A stretch of DNA of 64,000 bases from Chloroflexota bacterium. Its GTDB lineage: Bacteria > Chloroflexota > Anaerolineae > Promineifilales > Promineifilaceae. Numbering within the stretch: position 1 is the first letter of the stretch; the number at the start of each line of letters is the position of its first letter. The notes under the pieces were generated by a model. The model was not told the origin of the DNA, ran no database searches, and worked only from the letters and a program-made list of their open reading frames with translations. Position numbers and translations under genes: made by a program. Location: NCBI GenBank assembly GCA_017993775.1, contig JAGOMA010000013.1, positions 62,001 through 126,000 of the forward strand, written 5' to 3'. Positions 9,556 to 18,377 of this stretch are shown in pieces.

Positions 9556-10502
9556 GCGAAAACCTCACCCTGTTAGCCATCGTCCTGGGCATTCTGCACT
9601 CCGGCATCCGGCTGGCAACCCCCTACCTCTACGCCGCCATCGGCGAAACCTTCGCCCAGCGCTCCGGCGTCCTCAACCTGGGCGTGGAAGGCATCATGCT
9701 TATGGGCGCATTTTTCGGCTTTTACGCCACCTTCCAAACCGGCAATCCCTGGATTGGCCTGGTCGCCGCCGCCCTGACCGGCAGTTTAATGGGCCTGCTC
9801 ATGGCCGTAGTCAGCATCACCTTCCAGGCCGAGCAAGGGATCAGCGGCATCGGCCTCTACATGTTTGGTTTGGGCATTTCCAGCCTGCTGTTCAAAACTA
9901 TGTTAGGCACAGTCGAAGGAGTCCAGGGATTCCGCGAACTCCATTTTTGCATTACCAGCAGCTTTTGCCTGGCGGACATTCCGGTCTTGGGCGATGTGTT
10001 CTTCAGCCACAGTTTGCTCACCTACGGCGCTTATGCCCTTGTCCCCATCGCCACCTACGTCCTCAACAAAACCACCTGGGGGCTGAAGGTACGTTCTGTC
10101 GGCCAAAACCCGGAGGCCGCCGACTCTCTGGGCGTCAGCGTGACAGGTATTCGCTACACGTCCGTCATTCTGGGCGCGTCTCTGGCCGGTATTGCCGGCG
10201 CATCGCTGTCCATCTCTCTGCTGAACATTTTTCAAGAAAACATGACCAACGGCATCGGGTTTATCGCCGTAGCCCTGGTGTATTTTGGCAGTTGGACGCC
10301 TCTGGGCGTGATGCTTGGCGCGCTGCTGTTCAGTTCCATCAACGCCTTGCAATTATGGGTGCAAGTCCTGAATTTGCCCATCCCTTCGGACGTCGCCGTG
10401 ATGCTGCCTTACCTGCTCACCATTGTCGCACTGGCCATTCCATTCCGGCGCTCCTTGCAGCCGGCAGCGCTCACCAAGCCGTTCTCACGCGGCGAAAATT
10501 AG
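9552..10502 (+). CDS. ABC importer permease, nucleoside type, second subunit
   Basis: 316 residues, the shorter of the two permeases of a nucleoside-type importer. Seen: LRLATPYLYAAIGETFAQRSGVLNLGVEGIM with the NLGVEG signature, eight or nine hydrophobic segments, and the coupling loop VRSVGQNPEAADSLGVSV. Translationally coupled to the first permease through a 4-base ATGA overlap. The following 200 bases hold an imperfect inverted repeat of the cccctaa/ttagggg kind and then the lipoprotein gene. That spacing would allow a separate promoter or processing site giving more binding protein than permease. Confidence 0.88.
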   Translation: MSENLTLLAIVLGILHSGIRLATPYLYAAIGETFAQRSGVLNLGVEGIMLMGAFFGFYATFQTGNPWIGLVAAALTGSLMGLLMAVVSITFQAEQGISGIGLYMFGLGISSLLFKTMLGTVEGVQGFRELHFCITSSFCLADIPVLGDVFFSHSLLTYGAYALVPIATYVLNKTTWGLKVRSVGQNPEAADSLGVSVTGIRYTSVILGASLAGIAGASLSISLLNIFQENMTNGIGFIAVALVYFGSWTPLGVMLGALLFSSINALQLWVQVLNLPIPSDVAVMLPYLLTIVALAIPFRRSLQPAALTKPFSRGEN

Positions 10503-10703
10503 GTATTCAGGTTACGCAGCCACTCTGATAAAACCCCTAATGGTTTTACGACATTCCAGAGGGCAAACTAACCAAACAAACCCTTAGGGTTTTAGGCGCG
10601 TCACATCAATTAGTTAGTAACCAGTTGGTGGTTGTCATGAGATGGGTCATCTCCACACAATCATCCACTGTTATCTATATACTTTGACAGAATGGAGAAG
10701 AAA

Positions 10704-12794
10704 ATGAACAAAAAATTGTGGTTATTATTGATGACGCTGGTGCTGGCTCTGGCCCTGGCAGCTTGCGGCGGCGGCGAAGTTACTGAAACGGCCGTGCCCG
10801 AAGTAGCACCCACCGAGGCAGCCGCACCCACCGAAGCCCCAGCAGTCGCGCCCACGGAAGAAGCAGTCTCTGATGTTTCCGCCGAGGCCGACACATCCGG
10901 CATCGAGGCCATTCGCATCGCCATCGTCATGCCCAGCACGGTCACAGACCTTGCCTGGAGCCAATCGATGTACGATGCCCTGGTGCGTATCCAAGAGCAG
11001 GCAGGGGGTCCGGATGTCGTGGAAATCGCCTACACAGAAAACATGTTCAACGTGACCGACGCCGCGTCAGCCATCCGCGATTATGCGGACAATGGCTACA
11101 ACCTCGTCATTGCTCACGGCACGCAATATGGAACCTCGCTGTTCGAAATTGCCCCCGATTTCCCCGAAACCAGCTTTGCCTGGGGCACGGCCGTTGATTA
11201 TGGCGCAGACCTCGGCCTGACCAATGTCTTCGCCTACGAAGCCCGCGCTGAAGAAGGCGGCTTTGTGAATGGCGTCTTGGCCGCCAACTTGAGCAAATCC
11301 GGTATTCTCGGCGTGGTTGGCCCGGTGGAAGCCGGCGACGCCAAACTGTACATCGACGGCTTTGTCGCTGGCGCAAAATCCGCCAATCCCGACATCCAGG
11401 TCAACGTCTCCTACACTGGTTCCTTTGGCGACACCGCCCTGGCTGCTGAAGCCGCCAACACCCACATCGCCGCCGGCGCCGACGTGCTGACCGGTTCAGC
11501 GCAGCAGGTAGTAGGCGCGATTGGCGTAGCCAAAGAACAAGGCGTCTTGTGGATGGGCACCCAATCTGACCAAAGCTCGCTGGCCCCAGACATCGTAGTC
11601 GCCTCGCAGCTTTATGATTGGGACGGCATCCTCACGGACATGATCAAGCGGAATCAGGCCGGGGAATATGGCGGCGCAGCCTATGCCCTGACGCTGGCCA
11701 ACAGCGGCCTGGTTATGAAATTCGCGGATGGTTTGGAAGCAACGGCCGTGGCCGCTGCCAATGAAGCCTCAGCCCAAATCGTCGCTGGTTCTCTGGATGC
11801 CATGGCAGCAGCCGAAGCCGCCATGCCCGCCGAAGAACCCGCCGCGGAAGAGGCAGACATGATGGAATACCCGGAAATCGAACCGGTACGCATCGCCCTG
11901 GTCATGCCTTCCACGACGACTGACCTTGCCTGGAGCCAATCCATCTACGACTCCCTGATCCTGCTGCAAGAGCACTACGGGGCAGACGTAATTGAAATTG
12001 CCTACACCGAAAACATGTTCAACGTGACCGACGCGGCCGCAGCGATACGCGATTACGCCGACAGCGGGTACAACCTGATCCTGGCCCATGGCGCACAATA
12101 TGGCACCTCGCTCTTTGAGATTGCCCCCGACTTCCCGGAAACCAGCTTTGCCTGGGGCACCACCACCAACTTCGGCGCAGATGAAGGCGTGACCAATGTC
12201 TTCGCCTATGATCCGCGCCTGGAGCAGGGCGGTTATGTACTGGGTGTGTTGGCCGCCAACATCACCGAATCGGGCATCATTGGCCTGGTTGGTCCGGTGG
12301 ACGCGGGCGACGCCAAGCTGCATGTGGATGGTTTTGTGGCCGGCGTACGGGACACCAACCCCGACGCCCAGGTCAATGTATCCTTCACCGGCTCTTTTGG
12401 CGACACCGCCCTGGCCGCTGAAGCCGCCAATACCCAAATCGCCGCCGGCGCCGACGTGCTGACCGGTTCGGCGCAGCAGGTGGTGGGGGCGATTGGCGTG
12501 GCCAAGGAAGCTGGCATCCCCTGGATGGGTGTGCAAGCCGACCAATCTCCTTTGGCTCCCGACATCGTCGTGGCGACCGTCTTGTACGACTGGCGGGCGA
12601 CCCTGTTGGCCATGATTCAGGCCAATCAGGCGGGCGAATATGGCGGCAAAGTGTTCCAGCTGACCCTGGAAAACGGCGGCCAGACGATGATTTACGCCGA
12701 TAGTCTGTCTGCCGACGCGGTAGCCGCAGCCCAGGCAGCGGAAGCCGGTATCATCGACGGCAGCATTGAAATTGTTCCTGAACCGAGAAATTAA
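10704..12794 (+). CDS. BMP/PnrA-type nucleoside-binding lipoprotein with two tandem binding domains
   Basis: Extracytoplasmic substrate-binding lipoprotein of the adjacent importer. The chosen ATG has ggagaag six bases upstream; the ATG four codons earlier has none. Lipobox LAAC after a clean signal peptide, then a Pro/Ala/Thr/Glu-rich linker. Unlike the usual single-domain family members (about 350 residues), this one carries two complete PnrA-like domains, at about 70-375 and 395-690. Each contains the motifs MPST-TDLAWSQS, IAYTENMFNVTDAA, FEIAPDFPETSFAWG and AGADVLTGSAQQVVGAIGVAKE. The copies are nearly identical in long blocks at both protein and DNA level, so the duplication looks recent or is being homogenised. 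Confidence 0.9.
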   Translation: MNKKLWLLLMTLVLALALAACGGGEVTETAVPEVAPTEAAAPTEAPAVAPTEEAVSDVSAEADTSGIEAIRIAIVMPSTVTDLAWSQSMYDALVRIQEQAGGPDVVEIAYTENMFNVTDAASAIRDYADNGYNLVIAHGTQYGTSLFEIAPDFPETSFAWGTAVDYGADLGLTNVFAYEARAEEGGFVNGVLAANLSKSGILGVVGPVEAGDAKLYIDGFVAGAKSANPDIQVNVSYTGSFGDTALAAEAANTHIAAGADVLTGSAQQVVGAIGVAKEQGVLWMGTQSDQSSLAPDIVVASQLYDWDGILTDMIKRNQAGEYGGAAYALTLANSGLVMKFADGLEATAVAAANEASAQIVAGSLDAMAAAEAAMPAEEPAAEEADMMEYPEIEPVRIALVMPSTTTDLAWSQSIYDSLILLQEHYGADVIEIAYTENMFNVTDAAAAIRDYADSGYNLILAHGAQYGTSLFEIAPDFPETSFAWGTTTNFGADEGVTNVFAYDPRLEQGGYVLGVLAANITESGIIGLVGPVDAGDAKLHVDGFVAGVRDTNPDAQVNVSFTGSFGDTALAAEAANTQIAAGADVLTGSAQQVVGAIGVAKEAGIPWMGVQADQSPLAPDIVVATVLYDWRATLLAMIQANQAGEYGGKVFQLTLENGGQTMIYADSLSADAVAAAQAAEAGIIDGSIEIVPEPRN

Positions 12795-12803
12795 ATTCTG
12801 ATG

Positions 12804-12846
12804 CGTGATGCGTGATGTGTAACGTTCTTGCGCATCACGCATCACG
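12804..12846. terminator. Hairpin, gtgatgcgtgatg family
   Basis: Perfect 14-bp arms (12804-12817, 12833-12846) made of a doubled gtgatgc unit, between the lipoprotein and ATPase genes. Relatives lie at 30377-30418 and, without the second arm, inside the polymerase gene at 33748-33772. There is no U-tract, so it may act as an mRNA stability element in an operon and not as a full stop. Confidence 0.7.
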
Positions 12847-12865
12847 GACAACAAGCCTTTGACCT

Positions 12866-14428
12866 ATGGATAACCATTCAAACCTTCTTCCATCTGGATT
12901 ACCACGGATTGAATCGCTGGAGATGCGGGGCATTGTAAAAAAATTCCCCGGTGTGCTGGCTAATGATCACGTTGATTTTGACGTGAAAGCGGGCGAAATC
13001 CACGCTTTGCTGGGTGAAAACGGCGCGGGCAAAAGCACCCTGATGAAAATCTTGTACGGTATGTATCAACCAGAAGAAGGGGAGATTTTGTTGAACGGCC
13101 GTCCCATCACCATTCATTCCCCCACCGACTCCATTAATCATGGCATCGGGATGATCCACCAACATTTTATGCTGGTGGACAACGTGACAGTCGCCGAAAA
13201 CGTCGCTCTTGGGTTGAAATCCACGCGCGGTTTACGCCTGGACCTGGACGTGGTGTCGGCGCGCATCCGCGAACTGGCGGAGAAGTACGGCTTGCAGGTT
13301 GACCCGCAGGCTGTCATTTCTAAGCTGGCCGTAGGCGAGCGGCAGCGGGTGGAAATTGTGAAGGCGTTGTATCGTGGGGCGGCGCTGCTGGTGTTGGATG
13401 AGCCAACGGCCGTACTCACCCCGCAAGAAGTAGACGACCTGTTTGTCATCTTCCGCCAAATGGCCGCCGACGGCCATGCGCTGATCTTCATCTCGCATAA
13501 GCTGAACGAAATTTTTGCCCTGACCGACCGCGTGAGTGTGCTGCGCGACGGCAAAATGATCGGCACAGTGAACACGGCCGATGTGACTAAAGCTGACCTG
13601 GCCAACATGATGGTCGGGCGCGAAGTGCTGTTAACGCGCCATCGCCCGCCGGTCACGGTGGGCGACGCCCGCCTGATGGTCACTAAGGTCAACGCACTCA
13701 ATGATGATGGCAAGCCGGTGCTTAAAAACGTGAGTTTCGAGATAAAAAGCGGCGAGATTTTAGGTGTCGCGGGGGTGTCGGGCAATGGGCAACGGCCGTT
13801 AGCCGAAGCCATCGCCGGTTTGCAAGCTGTGGCCGATGGCCAGATTTTGCTGGAAGGCCATGACGTAACCAATTTTACCCCGGCGCAAATGTTCACCGTT
13901 GGCCTTTCTTACATTCCCGAAGAGCGGATGCACGATGGCTGCATCAAGGATTTCTCCGTGGAGGAGAACGCCATTTTGCAGGATTATGTGAAACGGCCGT
14001 ACAGCAATTGGATTTTCCTGGCCTTCAAACAAATCGCCGACCATGCCCAACATTTGATCAAATCGTTTAACGTGAAAACGCCCAGCCGGGACACGCTTAT
14101 TAAAAACCTGTCTGGCGGCAACATCCAGAAATTGATTTTGGCGCGGGAGCTGGCGCGAGAACCGCGTGTGCTCATTGCCGCCCAACCGACACGCGGCGTC
14201 GATATTGGCGCGACCGAATACATCCACAATCAGCTTTTACGCCAGCGCGCCGAAGGGCTGGCCACGCTGCTCATTTCCGAAGACCTGGATGAAGTAAAAG
14301 CGCTGTCTGATCGCATTATGGTGCTGTTTGGCGGCGAGGTGATGGGCATTGTGACGAGTGAAGAAGTGACGGTGGAGCAGTTGGGCCTGATGATGGCCGG
14401 CGAGCGATCCGAACACGTATTTGCCTGA
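12866..14428 (+). CDS. ABC importer ATPase, two nucleotide-binding domains (nucleoside type)
   Basis: Cytoplasmic energy subunit, 520 residues with two ABC domains fused as in sugar and nucleoside importers. First domain: Walker A GENGAGKST near 50-58, a Q-loop in IHQHFMLVDNV, signature VGERQRVE, Walker B LLVLDEPTAVLT. Second domain: degenerate Walker A GVSGNGQRPL near 305, signature LSGGNIQK, and a Walker B in which the usual DEP is replaced by AQPTRGVD. That asymmetry is normal for this family. It is the last gene of the importer unit, followed by a hairpin repeat between convergent stops. Confidence 0.92.
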   Translation: MDNHSNLLPSGLPRIESLEMRGIVKKFPGVLANDHVDFDVKAGEIHALLGENGAGKSTLMKILYGMYQPEEGEILLNGRPITIHSPTDSINHGIGMIHQHFMLVDNVTVAENVALGLKSTRGLRLDLDVVSARIRELAEKYGLQVDPQAVISKLAVGERQRVEIVKALYRGAALLVLDEPTAVLTPQEVDDLFVIFRQMAADGHALIFISHKLNEIFALTDRVSVLRDGKMIGTVNTADVTKADLANMMVGREVLLTRHRPPVTVGDARLMVTKVNALNDDGKPVLKNVSFEIKSGEILGVAGVSGNGQRPLAEAIAGLQAVADGQILLEGHDVTNFTPAQMFTVGLSYIPEERMHDGCIKDFSVEENAILQDYVKRPYSNWIFLAFKQIADHAQHLIKSFNVKTPSRDTLIKNLSGGNIQKLILARELAREPRVLIAAQPTRGVDIGATEYIHNQLLRQRAEGLATLLISEDLDEVKALSDRIMVLFGGEVMGIVTSEEVTVEQLGLMMAGERSEHVFA

Positions 14429-14435
14429 TAAAAAA

Positions 14436-14497
14436 GAGACTGGAGATTCGTATAATCTCCAGTCTCCAATCTCCAAACCCAGTCTCCAATCCTCTCC
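14436..14497. repeat. ccagtctccaatctcc-family hairpin and tail
   Basis: The perfect 13-bp arms gagactggagatt and aatctccagtctc (14436-14448, 14454-14466) are followed by several agtctccaatctcc units. It lies between the convergent stops of the ABC ATPase and the CrtC-like gene, so it can serve as a bidirectional terminator. Sister elements are at 25303-25340, 35291-35346 and 52632-52686. Confidence 0.75.
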
Positions 14498-14498
14498 C

Positions 14499-15662
14499 TT
14501 ACAACCCCAATCCCCAGGTGTATTCCAAACTACCAAACCCCTGTCCCATGGTGTCAGGGGTGATGGCTTTGCCCTGAACACGGCCGTTTAACCCCGCCAT
14601 CCTGAACATAAACTCGTTGTAATTCCAATGGCTGCGCAGCCAGCCCCCCAGCAGCGGGCGGTCGATATAGAGATTGGCATGTCCGTAGGGCACAGCGCGG
14701 AAATTGACAAAATCACCCTGTTTATTGCTCACCTGCACGTCGAATTGTGGATGGCGGCCAAGCCCCAGGACCGGCGTGACTTGGGCGGTGGTGAAGGTGA
14801 TTTGTTCGGACGCGCCGGCCCAATCCCAAAAACCGGCGGGCAGAATGGAAACGGCCGTTTGCTCCTTCTGGTTGCTGCCAAAAAAATGATACCCACGCCG
14901 CAGCAAGTTCAGCCCCACATACGGCACGTAGGCCGAAAACATCGAGCCATCCGGGAACAAAGCCCAAATCCATTTCCAGGGAAACGTGGGCACATTCAGG
15001 CACACGCGCTGGAAATAGCCCAATCCTGCCAACGTTTCCCGGCCGGTGGGCAGGTCAAAGTCGCCGCGAAAGTTCATGCGCCGCCAGGCGATGAAGTGCG
15101 TCCCGCCCAGTGGGGTGTCCAGGTTGATCGATTCGTGGGGTGAATTGTGCAGGCAGTCGAGATCGCCCCAGGCTTGAAAGTGCGCGGCCCCTTTTTGGCC
15201 GTAAACGTGGGCCTCCAGGGCGAGCGGACGGCCGTTGCTGCGGCCAATTTCCAGGCCAAGGGGACGACCATCCGGCTGAGTGGCTGTACACTGAATAACA
15301 GCGTCCGGCGCGGAGAGGGTGGCAACGGCCGTACTCTTCACAAAATCTTCGTACACCTGGCCGCCATCACAATACCAGCCATTCACCATGGCGCTAAACC
15401 GGTCCACGCCGCCCGTTATCGGCCGGTTCAGGTCCAGACCGGGCAGCCAATGGTCATTGATGCGGATTTGTTCGCCTGCCCGCGCCGCGATGGAAAACAT
15501 CATCTGTCGTGGACCGTAGCCTTCTCTTTCTCTTGGGAACAGGATAAAAAACCACCAGGAAGAGGAGGTTGGTTTTTGCATTTCCGGCATCTGCGACCAG
15601 ATCAGGTCATAGACACGTTGGTGTTCGGCCAGGGATTTGAATTGTGGGGAGGAATTGTTCAT
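14499..15662 (-). CDS. CrtC/AttH- or tocopherol-cyclase-like lipocalin-fold protein
   Basis: 387 residues, rich in Trp and aromatic beta-strands, with no signal peptide or membrane segment. The N-terminal WWFFILFPREREGYGPRQ, the central GGTHFIAWRRMNF and the C-terminal QGFGSLEYTWGLGL resemble the paired lipocalin-like domains of hydroxyneurosporene synthase/AttH and tocopherol-cyclase-like proteins. I base this on overall pattern, not on a proven catalytic motif. It is the last gene of the minus arm that starts at crtB, so a role in carotenoid or lipid modification (for example hydration of an end group) fits. An unrelated lipid-binding protein is the main alternative. Confidence 0.45.
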   Translation of the reverse strand: MNNSSPQFKSLAEHQRVYDLIWSQMPEMQKPTSSSWWFFILFPREREGYGPRQMMFSIAARAGEQIRINDHWLPGLDLNRPITGGVDRFSAMVNGWYCDGGQVYEDFVKSTAVATLSAPDAVIQCTATQPDGRPLGLEIGRSNGRPLALEAHVYGQKGAAHFQAWGDLDCLHNSPHESINLDTPLGGTHFIAWRRMNFRGDFDLPTGRETLAGLGYFQRVCLNVPTFPWKWIWALFPDGSMFSAYVPYVGLNLLRRGYHFFGSNQKEQTAVSILPAGFWDWAGASEQITFTTAQVTPVLGLGRHPQFDVQVSNKQGDFVNFRAVPYGHANLYIDRPLLGGWLRSHWNYNEFMFRMAGLNGRVQGKAITPDTMGQGFGSLEYTWGLGL

Positions 15663-15838
15663 GCGTCTCCTTCTGGGTAGGTATCGGCGGCGGCAGCCAA
15701 AGGTTGTCCACTTTTGCCCCGACTATACCCGAAAGTTGACGATTGAGGAGGTTTTTTGATTTCAGACTGATAGATGGCGAGTACTGGCTCTGTGCCGATG
15801 AAGGGGATGGGAGCAGACGGCCGTTCCCCACCCTCTAC

Positions 15839-17320
15839 TCAACCCCGCGCTTTTTCGCTATTTTCCGCCAGACGATCAATCAATCCGGAAAAAATCAGGC
15901 TGTGCAATGGGTACAACACATACCAGTACAACAAACCCGACAATCCTTTGGGCGCAAAAAAAGCCGTCTGCGTGAGACGTGTGTCCTTATCGGCCACAGA
16001 CTCCGCCTCAAATTGAAGCCAGGCGCGGCCTGGGACTTTCATTTCTGCCCGCAAACGCAGCAAATGGTCAGGATCTACCACTTCAACCCGCCAAAAATCC
16101 AGGGCGTCGCCCACGCGCACTTCGTCGGCGTCGCGCCGACCCCGCCGGAACCCCACACCCCCCACCAACCGATCCAAAATGCCGCGCAGCCACCAGGCCC
16201 AGTTCATATACAGCCAGCCATGGTTGCCGCCCAGCCGCGAAAAAGCGTGATAGGCCGCTGCCGGTGGCGCGGACACCAACCGCTGTCGCCGCTCAATAAT
16301 CATCCCGTCGAGCGTGGTCAGCATGACAGGCACGGCATCGCCCTGACTGGTGAAAAGGGCGTCACTCCAGGACGTTTCCACCTCACCGGCTTCCAGGCGA
16401 GCGAGGGCATATTGCACGGCCGTTTTATACGTCATCGGCTCGATTTGTGGGAACAACTGGTGTGCGTCATCTGAACGCACAATCACTTCATTACGCAGTC
16501 CTTCAATCAACGGACGGGCGATGGCCGCCGGAATCGGCGTGACCCAATGCACCCAGTAAGACGACAACCAGGGCGTCAGCACCGGGACCGGGACCAGCCG
16601 TCGCCGCAAACCGCGAACTTGCGCGTAACCCATCATCATCTCGCCATAGGTCAAAACATCCGAGCCGCCAATATCAATAATCCGCCCCGCGCTGGCCGTT
16701 GAAGTCAGGGCTGCGGTCAGATACTCCAACACATTACGAACGGCTATCGGCTGCACGCGAGTGTACACCCACTGTGGGCAAACCATCACCGGCACACGCT
16801 CCGTAAGATAACGAATCATCTCAAAGGAAATACTGCCGGACCCGACAATCACGGCCGCGCGAAATTCAGTCACTGGCAAGCCAGATTCGCGGAGCGCGTC
16901 GCCGGTTTCCTGGCGCGAGCGCAAGTGGGGCGACAATTCCGACTCCGGATCGCCTAATCCTCCCAAATAAATAATGCGCCCCACGCCGGCCGCTTTGGCC
17001 GCCTGGCCAAAATTGCGCGCTGCGGCCAAATCGCGCTCATAAAAATCATGGCTGCCGCTCATGCTGTGAATGAGGTAATAGGCAGAATCAATGCCGGCCA
17101 TGGCCGCCGGCAAAGTTTCCGGGTTGAGAACGTCTCCGGTAACCAGCTCCACATCAGGCAGCCAGGGACGACCTTGCAATCGGGCCGGGTCGCGGACGAG
17201 AAGGCGTAGTTGGTAACCGGCTTCCAACAGGCGCGGCACAAGCCGTCCGCCGATGTAGCCAGTCGCGCCAGTGATGAGCAAACGGTGGGGTTTGGGGAGT
17301 TTGGAGTTTAGATCAGGCAT
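15839..17320 (-). CDS. NAD(P)-binding SDR/NmrA-type protein with C-terminal DUF2867-like domain
   Basis: 493 residues from the ATG at 17320, which overlaps the stop of the upstream SDR gene by eight bases. Residues 10-300: an atypical short-chain/NmrA Rossmann domain with TGATGYIGGRL, LVRDPARL, the GDVLNPETL cofactor-pocket strand, and LIHSMSGSHDF in place of the classical YxxxK. Residues about 330-490: a DUF2867-type steroid-transfer-like domain with a hydrophobic C-terminal helix (GLLYWYVLYPLHSLIFSGLI), so it may touch the membrane. Such fusions are uncharacterised oxidoreductase-like proteins. Position in the light-response arm suggests carotenoid, quinone or lipid handling; no substrate can be named. 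The first codons overlap a ctccaaactcc-rich stretch. Confidence 0.75.
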   Translation of the reverse strand: MPDLNSKLPKPHRLLITGATGYIGGRLVPRLLEAGYQLRLLVRDPARLQGRPWLPDVELVTGDVLNPETLPAAMAGIDSAYYLIHSMSGSHDFYERDLAAARNFGQAAKAAGVGRIIYLGGLGDPESELSPHLRSRQETGDALRESGLPVTEFRAAVIVGSGSISFEMIRYLTERVPVMVCPQWVYTRVQPIAVRNVLEYLTAALTSTASAGRIIDIGGSDVLTYGEMMMGYAQVRGLRRRLVPVPVLTPWLSSYWVHWVTPIPAAIARPLIEGLRNEVIVRSDDAHQLFPQIEPMTYKTAVQYALARLEAGEVETSWSDALFTSQGDAVPVMLTTLDGMIIERRQRLVSAPPAAAYHAFSRLGGNHGWLYMNWAWWLRGILDRLVGGVGFRRGRRDADEVRVGDALDFWRVEVVDPDHLLRLRAEMKVPGRAWLQFEAESVADKDTRLTQTAFFAPKGLSGLLYWYVLYPLHSLIFSGLIDRLAENSEKARG

Positions 17321-18293
17321 AGATTTTTTGGCTGAGGCGCGCACATTCGGCCCATAATTGCTGCCGTTCGGTGGCCGAACTTTGGGTGCGCAAATAAAAT
17401 TTGTGGGTTGGCCGGGCGCGTCGGTCAAGCCAGAATTTGCCGCTGACGGCAGCAAGTTGGGGCGCCGCCGCCAGCCAGACGATGGTATCGGCGCCCTGTT
17501 TGGGCGTGCGCAAACCGAGCCGCATTATTTTGCGGAAGGTAGGCAAAGAAGATTGCACGCCGGGGGTATCGACCCAGCCGGGGTGCATGGCGTTGACGGT
17601 GATACCGTCAGGGGCCAACCGCTTTGCCAGCATTTCCATGAGGATAATTTGGGCGCGTTTGGTCTGGGCGTAGGCGATGGTTCCATTGTAACCGGCTGCA
17701 GTGGCAGAAAAAATGCTGGGGTCGAATTTTTGGGTGTACATGCCGCCGGAAGAGACCCAGATGATGCGCGCCGGGGCGCTGGCTTGCAGCAAGGGCGTGA
17801 GTTGTTGGGTTAAGAGGAAGGGACCGATGAGGTTGGTGGCCAGGGTTTGCTCAATGCCGTCCACGGAAACCTGTCGGGTGGGCAGCAGGACGCTGGCGTT
17901 GTGGATGAGCACGTCGAGGCGTGTTTGCTGCTGCTGGAATTGGGCGGCGAATTGGGCAACGGCCGTTAAGTCGCTCACGTCCAACACAACCAGGTGGACA
18001 CGGCCGTTGCCTGTCTCGGCAATCACCTGCTGGCGGGCCTGGGTCCCTTTTTCGGCATTGCGGGCGACCATGTAGACGGTGGCCCCAAGCGCGGCTAAGT
18101 GCACGGCCGTGGCCAGCCCCAAACCGGCATTCGCCCCGGTAATCAGGCATACCCGATCCGTCATGTCCACATCAAGGTCTGAATCGCTCCAGGTGAGCGA
18201 GCGAAGCGCGTACCCTGCCCAGGTGTAACTAGGCAAAACCAATTCGTCGATGAGGCCATCGACCGAGCGAAAAATCCATTTTGTCATAAACAT
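17313..18293 (-). CDS. Short-chain dehydrogenase/reductase, DHRS12/retinol-dehydrogenase-like
   Basis: 326 residues. A 45-residue N-terminal extension with a hydrophobic stretch precedes the classical SDR core: TGANAGLG cofactor loop near 55-62, NAS (DVLIHNAS) near 130, catalytic Ser in IWVSSGG, and YAQTKRA supplying the Tyr and Lys. The overall form is like retinol dehydrogenase and DHRS12 proteins, which reduce or oxidise apolar alcohols and aldehydes. Its stop overlaps the next gene and it lies 84 bases from folE2, so it is probably cotranscribed in the crtB arm. Carotenoid or isoprenoid alcohols are possible substrates (inference). Confidence 0.85.
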   Translation of the reverse strand: MFMTKWIFRSVDGLIDELVLPSYTWAGYALRSLTWSDSDLDVDMTDRVCLITGANAGLGLATAVHLAALGATVYMVARNAEKGTQARQQVIAETGNGRVHLVVLDVSDLTAVAQFAAQFQQQQTRLDVLIHNASVLLPTRQVSVDGIEQTLATNLIGPFLLTQQLTPLLQASAPARIIWVSSGGMYTQKFDPSIFSATAAGYNGTIAYAQTKRAQIILMEMLAKRLAPDGITVNAMHPGWVDTPGVQSSLPTFRKIMRLGLRTPKQGADTIVWLAAAPQLAAVSGKFWLDRRARPTHKFYLRTQSSATERQQLWAECARLSQKIYA

Positions 18294-18377
18294 CAGAGAA
18301 AAAATTAGGTGGGTGCTAAAACAAACGTCATGCGTCAGACGGCTGCCTGACGCACGGCGTTTGTGATTGTAACGGCA

